NCBI RefSeq assembly: GCF_900116415.1
Contig: NZ_FPAP01000002.1
Span: 992,001-1,056,000 of the forward strand
Direction of reading: 5' to 3'
DNA from: Chryseobacterium formosense
GTDB lineage: Bacteria > Bacteroidota > Bacteroidia > Flavobacteriales > Weeksellaceae
Length of the DNA stretch: 64,000 nucleotides
Below the pieces are notes generated by a model, which ran no database searches, was not told the origin of the DNA, and worked only from the letters and a program-made list of their open reading frames with translations. Both the position numbers and the translations under genes were made by a program. This document shows, piece after piece, positions 9,122 to 17,488 of this stretch. Within the stretch, counting starts at the first letter, position 1. Each line of letters opens with the position of its first letter.

Positions 9122-10351
9122 CTAATTATACTTAATCGCTTTCACCGGAGAAATTTTACTGATCAGATAACTAGGAATCACCAAAGCCAGTCCCGAAATG
9201 ATCAAAATTCCTACAGAAATTGAAACAATCATTAAAGGATTTAGATCAACAGGAACAACGCTCACATAATAATCCTTAGGATTTAATTTAATAATCCCGA
9301 AAAACTTTTGAGCAAGTAAAAGTCCAAGACCAATTGCATTTCCGTATAATAGTCCGGGAACCATGATGATCAGAGTGTAGTTAATAAATGTTGCACGAAT
9401 CTGTCCGTTGGTTGCGCCCAAAGTTTTTAATAATCCGATAGAATTGGTTCTCTCGATGATCAGAATCAGCAAAACCATAATGATATTAATGATCACCACC
9501 AAAAGCATAATTGAAATAATAATTCCGATATTGGTGTCGAAAAGACCGATCCAGTCATTGATCTGTGGATATTTATCGGTTGCTTTTTCAGCGTAATTTT
9601 TATATCCGATAAACTTTTCAACTTTCGGTGTATCCTGATCAATTTTGTTGATGTTTTTAAAAAAAATGTCAAGACCGCCAATTTCTTCTGGTTTCATATC
9701 CTGAATTCTTCTTACATGATTAATGTCGCCAATGACGAACTGGTCATCAATCATTTTAATATCGGTTTTATAAATTCCGGCTACCTCAAAGTTTCTGTAG
9801 ATCGGCTTCTGATCGGCTTTTGAAAAGATGGTAACAATACTGTCTTTCACCTTAAGATGCAGATCATTGGCAATTTTTTCCGAAATCACAACACCATTAT
9901 TATACCCTTCTCCGCTAAAAAACGGAGTTTTTCCTGCAATTAAAAACTTTTTAAATCTTAAACTGTCAAAATCCTTATCTACACCTTTAAAAATAATTCC
10001 CGCAAAGCTATTTTCGTTTCGCATAATTCCCGTAACCATTGCATATTGCTGAACTGTAGCCACATCGGGAAGAGCTTTGATATTTTTAATATTCAGACCT
10101 TCCTGATCAAGAACCGAGGTGTTGTAAGAAGAATTTGACTTGGTAGATTTTATAGTAATATGTCCGCTAAAATCACCCAATCTTTCCTTGATCGCTTTTT
10201 TTGAGCCCAAACCTGTAGAAACGGTAATCAAAGATACGATGATTCCCAAAGCTACAGAAAGTCTGCCGATGAAGATGATAACCCGGGATAGGTTATTTTT
10301 GTTATCTTTGGAAAACGCTATTTTTCGGGAGAAATATAATGGAAATTTCAA
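9122..10351 (-). CDS. FtsX/LolC-type ABC transporter permease
   Basis: A 409-residue inner-membrane permease of the MacB/LolCDE class. It has one N-terminal transmembrane helix (about 23-45), a large periplasmic domain of about 230 residues, and three C-terminal helices containing the FtsX core around the LLKTLGATNGQIR segment. Family members extract lipoproteins toward the outer membrane or drive mechanotransmission. The start is a TTG at 10351, giving MKFPLYFSRKIAFSKDN, which matches the usual N-terminus; the longer TTG start at 10372 lies in the promoter box TAATTTTG. No ATPase gene is adjacent, so the LolD partner must be encoded elsewhere. It diverges from the NamZ-like gene with only four bases between the start codons. 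Confidence 0.85.
   Translation of the reverse strand: MKFPLYFSRKIAFSKDNKNNLSRVIIFIGRLSVALGIIVSLITVSTGLGSKKAIKERLGDFSGHITIKSTKSNSSYNTSVLDQEGLNIKNIKALPDVATVQQYAMVTGIMRNENSFAGIIFKGVDKDFDSLRFKKFLIAGKTPFFSGEGYNNGVVISEKIANDLHLKVKDSIVTIFSKADQKPIYRNFEVAGIYKTDIKMIDDQFVIGDINHVRRIQDMKPEEIGGLDIFFKNINKIDQDTPKVEKFIGYKNYAEKATDKYPQINDWIGLFDTNIGIIISIMLLVVIINIIMVLLILIIERTNSIGLLKTLGATNGQIRATFINYTLIIMVPGLLYGNAIGLGLLLAQKFFGIIKLNPKDYYVSVVPVDLNPLMIVSISVGILIISGLALVIPSYLISKISPVKAIKYN
10303..10310 (+). promoter_or_regulatory. -7 box for the NamZ-like gene, inside the permease coding sequence
   Basis: TATCTTTG on the plus strand, 45 bases before the ATG at 10356 and antisense to codons near the start of the permease gene. 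No clear TTG at -33. Confidence 0.5.
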
Positions 10352-10355
10352 GCTT

Positions 10356-11552
10356 ATGAATTTAAATTTCAAAATTAAAACATTAGTTCTTATTTGCCTA
10401 ATTTTTTTAGGAGTATTCAGTCGATATTATTCTCAGACTTCAGATAAAGACGGTTTTAGAACCGGCGCAGACCAACCGGAAATTTATCTTCCTCTTTTGA
10501 AAAATAAAACAATAGGAATTGTAACCAATCAGACCGGTTTGTTGAAAGATAAAACGCACCTTGTGGATTTCCTGGTTAAAAATAATGTGAAAATTAAAAC
10601 CATTTTCGCACCTGAACATGGCTTCAGGGGTGATGCAGATGCTGGAGAAAAAGTAAAAAACGGAGTAGATGTAAAAACCGGAATCCCAATTGTTTCGCTT
10701 TACGGAAATAATAAAAAACCAAAACCTGAACAGTTAAAAGGAATTGATATTGTCGTATTTGACATTCAGGATGTGGGTGTGAGGTTTTATACCTATATCT
10801 CAACATTGACTTATTTAATGGAAGCCGGAGCAGAAAACAATGTTGAAATCATGGTTTTAGACCGGCCAAATCCACATGACGGTTATATTGACGGGCCTGT
10901 TTTAAAGAAAAAATGGACAAGTTTTGTAGGAATGCATGAGGTTCCCGTAGTTTACGGTTTAACAATAGGTGAATACGGTAAAATGGTAAACGGTGAAAAA
11001 TGGCTGAAAAATAATGTTCAGGCTAAATATACTTTAATAGAAATGAAGGATTATCATAAGAAAAAAAGGTACGCATTTTTAGATAAACCTTCTCCGAATT
11101 TACCTAATGATAAATCTATCAATTTATATCCGAGTTTATGTTTTTTTGAAGGAACTCAGGTTTCTGTAGGAAGGGGAACAGATTTACCTTTTCAGATTTA
11201 TGGTTCGCCGTGGACGACTTCTTTGCCTTATCAGTTTACGCCAAAACCAAATTTCGGTGCAAAAGATCCTTTTCTGAACGGGAAATTGTGTTATGGGGAA
11301 AATCTTTCGGAATACAGTCAAGATTTGCGTGAATTGAATTTAGAATGGTTGCTCAGAGCACATAAAAATTATCAAAACCCACAACAGGATTTCTTTCTGA
11401 AGAATCTCTTCTTTGATACTTTAGCGGGAAGTGATGAATTGAGAAAACAAATCGTTGGCGGAAGATCAGAGAAAGAAATTAAATCTTCCTGGAAACCGGA
11501 TTTAGATAAGTTTGAAAAAATAAGAAAGAAATATATTGTTTATCAGGATTAA
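10356..11552 (+). CDS. DUF1343 / NamZ-like exo-beta-N-acetylmuramidase
   Basis: A 398-residue exported protein of the DUF1343 family, whose characterised member NamZ removes terminal MurNAc from peptidoglycan fragments. The signal peptide covers about residues 1-26. Family signatures are the TNQTG segment, FAPEHGFRGDADAGE, the FDIQDVGVRFYTYISTL stretch and SVGRGTDLPFQIYGSPW further on. I chose the ATG at 10356 because it gives a proper signal peptide; 72 further codons upstream are open but are the reverse strand of the permease gene. A role in cell-wall recycling is inferred from the family. Confidence 0.85.
   Translation: MNLNFKIKTLVLICLIFLGVFSRYYSQTSDKDGFRTGADQPEIYLPLLKNKTIGIVTNQTGLLKDKTHLVDFLVKNNVKIKTIFAPEHGFRGDADAGEKVKNGVDVKTGIPIVSLYGNNKKPKPEQLKGIDIVVFDIQDVGVRFYTYISTLTYLMEAGAENNVEIMVLDRPNPHDGYIDGPVLKKKWTSFVGMHEVPVVYGLTIGEYGKMVNGEKWLKNNVQAKYTLIEMKDYHKKKRYAFLDKPSPNLPNDKSINLYPSLCFFEGTQVSVGRGTDLPFQIYGSPWTTSLPYQFTPKPNFGAKDPFLNGKLCYGENLSEYSQDLRELNLEWLLRAHKNYQNPQQDFFLKNLFFDTLAGSDELRKQIVGGRSEKEIKSSWKPDLDKFEKIRKKYIVYQD
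10370..10377 (-). promoter_or_regulatory. -7 box for the permease gene, inside the NamZ-like coding sequence
   Basis: TAATTTTG on the minus strand, 18 bases before the TTG start at 10351. It overlaps codons 5-8 of the divergent gene. Confidence 0.5.
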
Positions 11553-11554
11553 AA

Positions 11555-11592
11555 AAAATGTCAACTGTAAACTTTACGGTTGACATTTTTAT
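11555..11592. terminator. Terminator after the NamZ-like gene
   Basis: Long stem AAAAATGTCAAC-GTAAA / TTTAC-GTTGACATTTTT with a two-base loop, followed by T and AT sequence. Confidence 0.85.
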
Positions 11593-11635
11593 ATATTTCT
11601 ATTGATCTTAATCAAAATTCTGTGGCGGATTTTTA

Positions 11636-11812
11636 TCATCCTTTCCTTTGTTTAAAATAAACAAACCTCGTTAGTCCGATTACTCCTGCTAAAGCTGTCA
11701 TCAAAGCACGTTGCAACTTATCCGCTTCTTCGTTTCCCAAATAATTCATCAGAAAAAGTATTGCAAACGTAATAATAGAGATGATGATGTGGTTTCTTCC
11801 TAATAATTTCAT
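11636..11812 (-). CDS. Small membrane protein, 58 residues
   Basis: A short gene starting at the ATG at 11812 and ending with TGA at 11636-11638. The product begins MKLLGRNHIIISIITFAILF, which forms one hydrophobic helix (residues 9-24). A charged stretch (NEEADKLQR) and a second moderately hydrophobic segment ending in basic residues (KQRKG) follow. It begins five bases after the stop of the upstream DUF3575 gene, so the two are probably co-transcribed. Codon use and composition look normal for the window. I do not recognise a family; the evidence is the clean frame, the spacing and the membrane-protein pattern. Confidence 0.6.
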   Translation of the reverse strand: MKLLGRNHIIISIITFAILFLMNYLGNEEADKLQRALMTALAGVIGLTRFVYFKQRKG

Positions 11813-11817
11813 GTTGT

Positions 11818-12468
11818 TTACTTTAATCTGTAAGAAATCATTAAACCTCCTCTGTAAGGAATGATTTCACCGCTTCTGTTGTAACCGTCTGCGCTGTCAT
11901 ATCTTTCACCAGTTCCGCGTACATAGCCTTTATAGAAATCCTGTGAACTTCCTATTCCAGCAAAAATATCCATGTTCCAATTTTCTGCTAATCTGAATTG
12001 ATAACCTCCTTCTATACCAAATAAGAAAGAATAACCTTTTTGATACAATTGAGAGTTAATATATTTACTAGGAGTACCAATTTGAGCATCTACGTAGACA
12101 TTGTCATTCCAATAGTTTGGTTTTTGTAAAATATAAGTACCAAAAGAGATATTAGCTCCTACATGCCATCCTGCAAATGCTTCTTTGAAGTAATATCTTC
12201 CTTCAACAGTTCCCATATAAATTTGAGCTTCATGACCTGCGAAAGATTTCCATGGAGAAACTAAAATATCCCCTTGTAGAGTTATTTTTTTGCTTATTTG
12301 ATATTCTATTCCTACATTAACGACTCCAATAGGAATAAATAAAGCATTCCCTTTTATATATACTTTCTTCTCAGATTCAGGTTTTACCTCTGTAGTCTGA
12401 GTTTCTTGAGCGTTAATATTTATGATTGAAAATAAGCTTACTGCGGCGATAAAAAATTTATGTTTCAA
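11818..12468 (-). CDS. DUF3575-like outer membrane beta-barrel protein
   Basis: A 216-residue protein with a signal peptide (MKHKFFIAAVSLFSIININAQ) followed by alternating aromatic/glycine beta strands that end in SYRLK, as in small outer-membrane barrels. Patterns such as YIKGNALFIPIGVVNVGIE and GIEGGYQFRLAENW are typical of the DUF3575 family of Bacteroidetes. Function is unknown. It is followed five bases later by the small membrane protein gene and lies ten bases downstream of the thioredoxin gene, suggesting a three-gene operon. Confidence 0.75.
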   Translation of the reverse strand: MKHKFFIAAVSLFSIININAQETQTTEVKPESEKKVYIKGNALFIPIGVVNVGIEYQISKKITLQGDILVSPWKSFAGHEAQIYMGTVEGRYYFKEAFAGWHVGANISFGTYILQKPNYWNDNVYVDAQIGTPSKYINSQLYQKGYSFLFGIEGGYQFRLAENWNMDIFAGIGSSQDFYKGYVRGTGERYDSADGYNRSGEIIPYRGGLMISYRLK

Positions 12469-12478
12469 ATCGTAAGTT

Positions 12479-13657
12479 TTATTTAATTTGGTTTAATAAT
12501 GTTTGAGCCAAGCTTGCATCTTTACCTGATTGTGCAGCTATATTCTTAGATTGTTCTGCAAAATTCTTTGCTAAATCTTTGCTTCCCAAATTGAAATAAA
12601 TTTTAGCCAGAATATAAGTGTTTTCAGAGGTTTCTCCACGCATCACAGATTTTTCTGCCCATTCTGCGGCTTTCTTCAATGAAGATGGGTTTTTGATGTT
12701 GTCAGAAAAAATCCAGGCTGCTTTTAGAAGTTCATTAGGTTCAAAAGAATCGGCATTTTTATAATATTCCAACGCTGCTTTTTCGTACTCGGCAAAATTA
12801 GCATTTTGCTCATAGTACGCGAGCTTTGTTTGGTTTAATTTTAAAATTGCTGCTTCTTTTCCAACTAAAGGTTCGGCGGTTTTCAAGAAATAGGCATCGT
12901 TGATTTTTTTGTTCTTTTCGTCAATAGATTCCTGAACAACTTTTCCCAAAATTAACTGACTGTTGAATTCATTATAATTTTCTTCGGGTAAGAATTTAAT
13001 AATCTCAGCTTTTCTGGCTACAAAAGTTTTATAGTTCGGATCTTCCGAAGATTTAAGAAAATAAAATAAAAATCCGGCATCATCTTTTGTAAGTTCTTCA
13101 TCTTTAGGTTTATTTCCAAAATATCTTTCTGAAGCTTGTTTGGCAAACTCATAATCCGAGTTTGAATGAAGTTTCATGATGTTTTTTAAAAATTCTGGGC
13201 TTTTTTCACCTTTGGCAAATCTTTCTTTAGATGAACCTTCTTTAGAATTTACAGCATTTACATCTTGTGCCATAGAAAGAAAAAGGCTTGGTTCCATATA
13301 ACCGTAATTTTGAGAAACCAATTCTCCGTCACCATTTAGAAAAAGAAAAGTAGGATAGGAGCGCACCGAAAATTTTTGAGCAATCTCTCTTCCTTCACCT
13401 TTTTCCATGTCGATTCGGGAACTCACAAAGTTTTTGTTGAAATAATCTCCTACCGATTTTTGGGTGAAAACATTTTTGTCCATCATCTTACACGGACCGC
13501 ACCAAACTGCGTAAGCATCAATGAAAATAAGTTTTTTTTCTTTTTTTGCTTTTGCTAAAAGATCCTTAAAAGCACTTTGATCAAATTGAATACCTTCCTC
13601 TTGGGCTAAAATGAGTATGCTGAGAAAAATAAATAATCCGGAGATCAATTTTTTCAT
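12479..13657 (-). CDS. Secreted thioredoxin-fold protein with helical repeat tail
   Basis: A 392-residue exported protein. A signal peptide (residues 1-19) precedes a thioredoxin domain (about 22-140) with the redox motif WCGPC at 52-56 and the cis-proline motif SYPTF near 98. Residues 150-392 are helical with TPR-like spacing. Such proteins reduce or isomerise disulfides in the periplasm; the tail may bind a partner. I chose the ATG at 13657 because the frame upstream runs through a tRNA gene and cannot be coding. A near-consensus -7 box TATCTTCG lies about 25 bases upstream. Confidence 0.85.
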   Translation of the reverse strand: MKKLISGLFIFLSILILAQEEGIQFDQSAFKDLLAKAKKEKKLIFIDAYAVWCGPCKMMDKNVFTQKSVGDYFNKNFVSSRIDMEKGEGREIAQKFSVRSYPTFLFLNGDGELVSQNYGYMEPSLFLSMAQDVNAVNSKEGSSKERFAKGEKSPEFLKNIMKLHSNSDYEFAKQASERYFGNKPKDEELTKDDAGFLFYFLKSSEDPNYKTFVARKAEIIKFLPEENYNEFNSQLILGKVVQESIDEKNKKINDAYFLKTAEPLVGKEAAILKLNQTKLAYYEQNANFAEYEKAALEYYKNADSFEPNELLKAAWIFSDNIKNPSSLKKAAEWAEKSVMRGETSENTYILAKIYFNLGSKDLAKNFAEQSKNIAAQSGKDASLAQTLLNQIK

Positions 13658-13740
13658 GATGAATAAAATTTTAAAAAAACGAAGATACTTATTTTTGATT
13701 GTAAATAAATGATGAAATGCTTTAAAAGATTGAAAAACAA

Positions 13741-13769
13741 AAAACCACCCTTGAAAAAAGAGTGGTTTT
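13741..13769 (-). terminator. Terminator of the first tRNA-Phe unit
   Basis: Stem AAAACCAC / GTGGTTTT with an AAG/CTT inner part, directly after the 3' end of the tRNA at 13771. Confidence 0.7.
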
Positions 13770-13770
13770 G

Positions 13771-13843
13771 TGGTTTCTCCAGGAATCGAACCAGGGACAC
13801 ATGGATTTTCAATCCATTGCTCTACCAACTGAGCTAAGAAACC
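13771..13843 (-). tRNA. tRNA-Phe (GAA), copy 1
   Basis: A 73-base cloverleaf on the minus strand. The acceptor stem is GGTTTCT / AGAAACC, discriminator A, and CCA is not encoded. The anticodon arm ATGGA-TTGAAAA-TCCAT gives anticodon GAA (phenylalanine). The D arm (GCTC...GAGC) and the T arm (CCTGG TTCGATT CCTGG) are intact. Sequence of the tRNA body is identical to copy 2. Confidence 0.95.
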
Positions 13844-13876
13844 TTTTGGTTTGTGCTTTTATCAACTTTTGAAAAG

Positions 13877-13902
13877 AAAACCGCCTAATGAAAGGCGGTT
13901 TT
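13877..13902 (-). terminator. Terminator of the second tRNA-Phe unit
   Basis: Stem AAAACCGCCT / AGGCGGTTTT with a short loop, one base after the tRNA 3' end. Each tRNA therefore has its own terminator. Confidence 0.75.
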
Positions 13903-13903
13903 G

Positions 13904-13976
13904 TGGTTTCTCCAGGAATCGAACCAGGGACACATGGATTTTCAATCCATTGCTCTACCAACTGAGCTAAGAAACC
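13904..13976 (-). tRNA. tRNA-Phe (GAA), copy 2
   Basis: A 73-base tRNA on the minus strand with the same acceptor stem, anticodon GAA and T arm as the copy 60 bases away. The promoter must lie in 13977-14040, where the sequence is AT-rich with no obvious consensus box. Confidence 0.95.
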
Positions 13977-14072
13977 ATTCTTTTACTTCGTTGTTTTAAA
14001 GTGATGCAAAAGTAGGAAGTTTTGGTATATGAAGCAAATATTAATCGAAGTTTTTTTGAATTAAATAAAAAC

Positions 14073-15914
14073 TTACTGATTTTCAGTCTGATTATTTTCC
14101 TGCTCTTTTCTTATTTGTTCGCTCATTTCTTCCAAAACAGGCTTTATGGTGCTTTCCGGAAGATCACTTATTCTGATGTACATTAAGCCATCAATCGCAT
14201 CATTGAAATTAGGATCAACATTGAATGCTATTACTTTCGCATTTTGTTTAATGTATTTTTTAATTAAAACAGGCATTCTCAGTTCCGGTTCAAGATCATC
14301 GATGATTTTGTCTAATTTATTTAAATCAGATTCCATTTCATTCATGAACAGATTTTTATCGCGATCTCTCAGCTTTACTTTGTAATCATTTCTTGGAGTA
14401 ATATATTGAGCAACAGCTGAGTCGTAATAATTTGATCGCATGAATTCGATCATCAATGATTTGGAAAATTCAGAAAATTTATTGGAAATACTTACACCGC
14501 CCATCAAAAATTTATGATCCGGATTTCTCAGGCAGACGTGTACAATTCCTCTCCATAAAAGGAATAAAGGAAGTGGCTTCTGCTGATATTCTTCACAGAT
14601 ATAAGCTCTTCCCATTTCAATTACCTTTTTGAAAAACGGATGGATATCCTGTTCAAACTCAAATAAAGAACTGGTGTAAAACCCTTTGATTCCGAATTTC
14701 TTCATGACATCTTTACCCAAAGCCATTCTGTAAGCTCCTGCCAATTTTTCGGCGGCGTTGTCCCACAAAAATAAGTGATGATAATGTTTGTCGTATTCGT
14801 CAAGGTCAAACGGAAGATTGCTTCCTTCACCAACTGCACGGAAAGTGAGCTCCCTTTGTCTTCCGATTTCCCTCATTACCGAAGGTATTTCTTCGTAAGG
14901 CGTAAAATAAATTTCATAATTACCGTTGCTGAAAAGCATCCTGTCGGTTCCTCTTATTTTACTGATGTCTTTCAGTATATCTTCTTTCGGCGTTTCATCA
15001 ATAATGTTCTGAACAATATTTTCTTCCCGTAATAAGGGGAATTTTACATATAGATTTTTCAGATTTATAGCCTGAGCCAGAGATTTTCTTTTTTCGTAGT
15101 AAGATTTCATCATGTAAACCTTACGTTTAAGAAATTCTCCCAGTTCTTCGATATTTTCCATTTCGTCCATCACTTTTACTGTGATTGGGCGGCCAATTCT
15201 GATTCTGATTGGTTTTTCCCTGTCATTCATCATTTCTGCAGGAAGCATCAACGTCTGCAAATTGGGGTGAATTTTTGCAACCTGATAAAATAAAGTACTG
15301 TTTTTAGCGTGAAAATACATTGGGACCACCGGAACTTTAGCCATTTTTATCAGCTTCAAAGCTGGTTTTTCCCACTCTTTATCTAAAATCTCACTGTACG
15401 GATTATTTTTATTGGAAACTTCACCTGCCGGGAAAATTCCGACACAGCCACCATTTTCGAGATGCTTTAAAGTTTCACGCATTCCGGTTGAGCTGTTTCT
15501 GATTTCCTTTCTCCCTTCAAAAGGATTTACAGGGATTACATAAGGTTCCATTGGTTTTATTTTCTCTAAAAGAAAGTTTCCCATCACCTTAAAATCCGGA
15601 CGGACTTCCGACAGAATTTTACACATCAGAATTCCGTCGATCGCTCCAAGAGGATGATTTGAAACCAAAATAAACGGCCCCGTTTTCGGAATTTTTGCCA
15701 AATCTTCTTCAAAAGCAACATAGCTTAAGTTGCGCTCTCTTACAAATGAATCGAAAAAGTCTTTACCTTCCTTATCTTTTAGTTTATCATAAAGTCTGTT
15801 GACTTCATTTATTTTTGCAATGCTCATCACAGCAGAAGCGACAGGGTTTTTTAGAAAACCTATCTTATGTAAGCCGGAAGCTTTAATTAAATCGTTTTTC
15901 GAGATTAAGCTCAT
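14073..15914 (-). CDS. olsF: Bifunctional acyltransferase OlsF-type (amino-acid lipid synthesis)
   Basis: A 613-residue fusion. The N-terminal half (about 60-290) is a glycerolipid-type O-acyltransferase with the NHPLGAID box at 86-93 and an FPAGEVS block. The C-terminal half (about 310-540) is a GNAT-like N-acyltransferase of the hemolysin/OlsB type (AGAYRMALG, EMGRAYICEEYQQKPLPLF, LMGGVSIS). This order, O-acyl domain first and N-acyl domain second, is that of OlsF from Flavobacterium johnsoniae, which makes ornithine lipids; in Bacteroides the same two activities (GlsA, GlsB) make glycine lipids. The head-group amino acid cannot be predicted. It follows the aspartokinase gene by 22 bases in the same direction. 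Confidence 0.8.
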   Translation of the reverse strand: MSLISKNDLIKASGLHKIGFLKNPVASAVMSIAKINEVNRLYDKLKDKEGKDFFDSFVRERNLSYVAFEEDLAKIPKTGPFILVSNHPLGAIDGILMCKILSEVRPDFKVMGNFLLEKIKPMEPYVIPVNPFEGRKEIRNSSTGMRETLKHLENGGCVGIFPAGEVSNKNNPYSEILDKEWEKPALKLIKMAKVPVVPMYFHAKNSTLFYQVAKIHPNLQTLMLPAEMMNDREKPIRIRIGRPITVKVMDEMENIEELGEFLKRKVYMMKSYYEKRKSLAQAINLKNLYVKFPLLREENIVQNIIDETPKEDILKDISKIRGTDRMLFSNGNYEIYFTPYEEIPSVMREIGRQRELTFRAVGEGSNLPFDLDEYDKHYHHLFLWDNAAEKLAGAYRMALGKDVMKKFGIKGFYTSSLFEFEQDIHPFFKKVIEMGRAYICEEYQQKPLPLFLLWRGIVHVCLRNPDHKFLMGGVSISNKFSEFSKSLMIEFMRSNYYDSAVAQYITPRNDYKVKLRDRDKNLFMNEMESDLNKLDKIIDDLEPELRMPVLIKKYIKQNAKVIAFNVDPNFNDAIDGLMYIRISDLPESTIKPVLEEMSEQIRKEQENNQTENQ

Positions 15915-15936
15915 GTGTTTTTAGTCGAAATTAGTT

Positions 15937-17175
15937 TTAATGTGTTACCATTTGCAGTGTATTTTTTGCAATTTGCTCCAATAATACACTTTTTCCCTGG
16001 TAAAATTTGTCGATGTTTTCCATCTTTGCATTCCTTACCGTAAATAAAGATACATTTTTTATAACATCAGTCTTGAAAACCTTTTGAAGTTCGTCATTCA
16101 ACTCATCCACTTTATTAAATTTATCTTCCAGACATAATTCCAGCGAGATTGCTGAGTTTTGCATTAAAGATACTTTAATTTTATATTTAGCTAAATTATT
16201 GAAAATTAAACTCATGTGGTCTTCTGCAATAAATGAGAAGTCTCTTGTTGAGATTTTTAATAAAGTTTGGTTTTCTTTTAAAATATAAGATTCTTCACTT
16301 TGGTTTTTATCTGAAATTCCAACCTTGGTTCCCGCTTTTGAGGGATCTATGAAAGATTTCACATAAAAAGGAATGTTTTTTTGCTGAAGCGGTTGTAACG
16401 TTTTTGGGTGAATGACACTCGCTCCGTAATAAGCCATTTCAATTGCTTCTTCATAAGAAATATTAGAAAGAAGACTTACATCTTCAAATTTTCTTGGATC
16501 TCCCGTCATTACGCCGGGAACGTCTTTCCATATCGTCATTGCGTCTGCATTTAGACAATACGCAAAAATTGCAGCTGAATAATCTGACCCCTCTCTTCCT
16601 AAAGTTACGGTGAAATTATTTTCATCAGAACCGATAAAACCCTGCGTAACGTAGCAGATTTCTTTATTTAAATTTGAAATAAATTCTGCTGTTCTTGCCC
16701 AGTCTACAACTCCATCCCTGTAAGAGTTATCCGTTTTTACATAGTCTCTTGCATCGAGCCATTGGTTAGTAAACTGAATATCATTCAAATATTCACTAAC
16801 GATTTTAGTCGAAATCATTTCACCACAGCTTACAACCTGGTCGTAAACAAAGTTGTAGTTCGGAGATTTGTTTCTTCTTAAAAATGAATCGATATCATCA
16901 AAAAACAGATTGATTTCTGCAAAAACTGCATGATCTTCCGAGAAAAGCCCCTTAGCTATTTCGATGTGTTTCTGTTTTATCTCTTCAATTTCAGTTTGAT
17001 AGTTATCTTTCTTAAAGTACATTTCTACTACTTTTTCCAGCGCATTGGTCGTTTTACCCATTGCTGAAATTACAAGCAGGCATTTCTCAAAACCCTGGCT
17101 TTGAAGTACCATAGAAACATTTTTTACACTTTCGGCATCTTTCACAGAAGCCCCACCAAACTTAAAGATTTTCAT
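15937..17175 (-). CDS. lysC: Aspartate kinase (monofunctional)
   Basis: A 412-residue aspartokinase, the first enzyme of the aspartate family pathway (lysine/DAP, threonine, methionine). The kinase motif KFGGAS is at 5-10, the TLGREGSDYSAA segment lies near 212 and the DPR motif (MTGDPRKF) near 238. A short C-terminal ACT-like region follows from about 305, indicating feedback control. Lack of a homoserine dehydrogenase domain makes it monofunctional. It is the first gene of a probable two-gene unit with olsF. Confidence 0.92.
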   Translation of the reverse strand: MKIFKFGGASVKDAESVKNVSMVLQSQGFEKCLLVISAMGKTTNALEKVVEMYFKKDNYQTEIEEIKQKHIEIAKGLFSEDHAVFAEINLFFDDIDSFLRRNKSPNYNFVYDQVVSCGEMISTKIVSEYLNDIQFTNQWLDARDYVKTDNSYRDGVVDWARTAEFISNLNKEICYVTQGFIGSDENNFTVTLGREGSDYSAAIFAYCLNADAMTIWKDVPGVMTGDPRKFEDVSLLSNISYEEAIEMAYYGASVIHPKTLQPLQQKNIPFYVKSFIDPSKAGTKVGISDKNQSEESYILKENQTLLKISTRDFSFIAEDHMSLIFNNLAKYKIKVSLMQNSAISLELCLEDKFNKVDELNDELQKVFKTDVIKNVSLFTVRNAKMENIDKFYQGKSVLLEQIAKNTLQMVTH

Positions 17176-17488
17176 TAAAGTATTAAAAATAAAATTGTTA
17201 GATAAATTGCGTTGTCGAAATTTTAAGATGTCAAAATTATAAATTTACACCGAGATATGAAATAGACTGCGAGAATGATGTCCTTAAGATTTTATTAAAA
17301 TCAAAATTTGTCTCCAAATAGTGTATTTACTGCAATGATTTGGTTTTTTCTAAACATCAAATTTTATATTTGAAGAATTTGTTTATAGTTGTATTTGATT
17401 GATTTACAGTTGTTAATGTCTGAATTGAGATTTATTTTAAAAATAGGATAAATTTTACGAAATTTGGGAAAAGTGTAAAAAGAAAAAT
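17176..17488. other. 313-base divergent intergenic region between lysC and fbp
   Basis: AT-rich. On the minus strand it contains a -7 box TAATTTTG at 17232-17239 about 57 bases before lysC. On the plus strand the fbp leader has no perfect TAnnTTTG box. No convincing small gene, repeat or RNA structure is visible. Confidence 0.6.
17232..17239 (-). promoter_or_regulatory. -7 promoter box of the lysC-olsF unit
   Basis: TAATTTTG on the minus strand, predicting a leader of about 50 bases before the lysC ATG. Confidence 0.5.

Noticed and set aside
8919-9125. Open frame of 68 codons on the plus strand
   Set aside because: It crosses the perfect palindrome at 8958-9006; the GC-rich arms keep the frame open by chance.
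10140-10355. Upstream in-frame extension of the NamZ-like gene
   Set aside because: These 72 codons are the reverse strand of the permease gene. A signal peptide starts exactly at the ATG at 10356.
13658-13828. In-frame extension of the thioredoxin gene to 13828
   Set aside because: The extra codons run through the tRNA-Phe gene and its terminator and lack protein character. The ATG at 13657 gives a proper signal peptide.
13771-13976. tRNA pair as an attachment site of an integrated element
   Set aside because: No integrase gene and no further partial tRNA copy is seen nearby; the two copies are complete tRNA genes.
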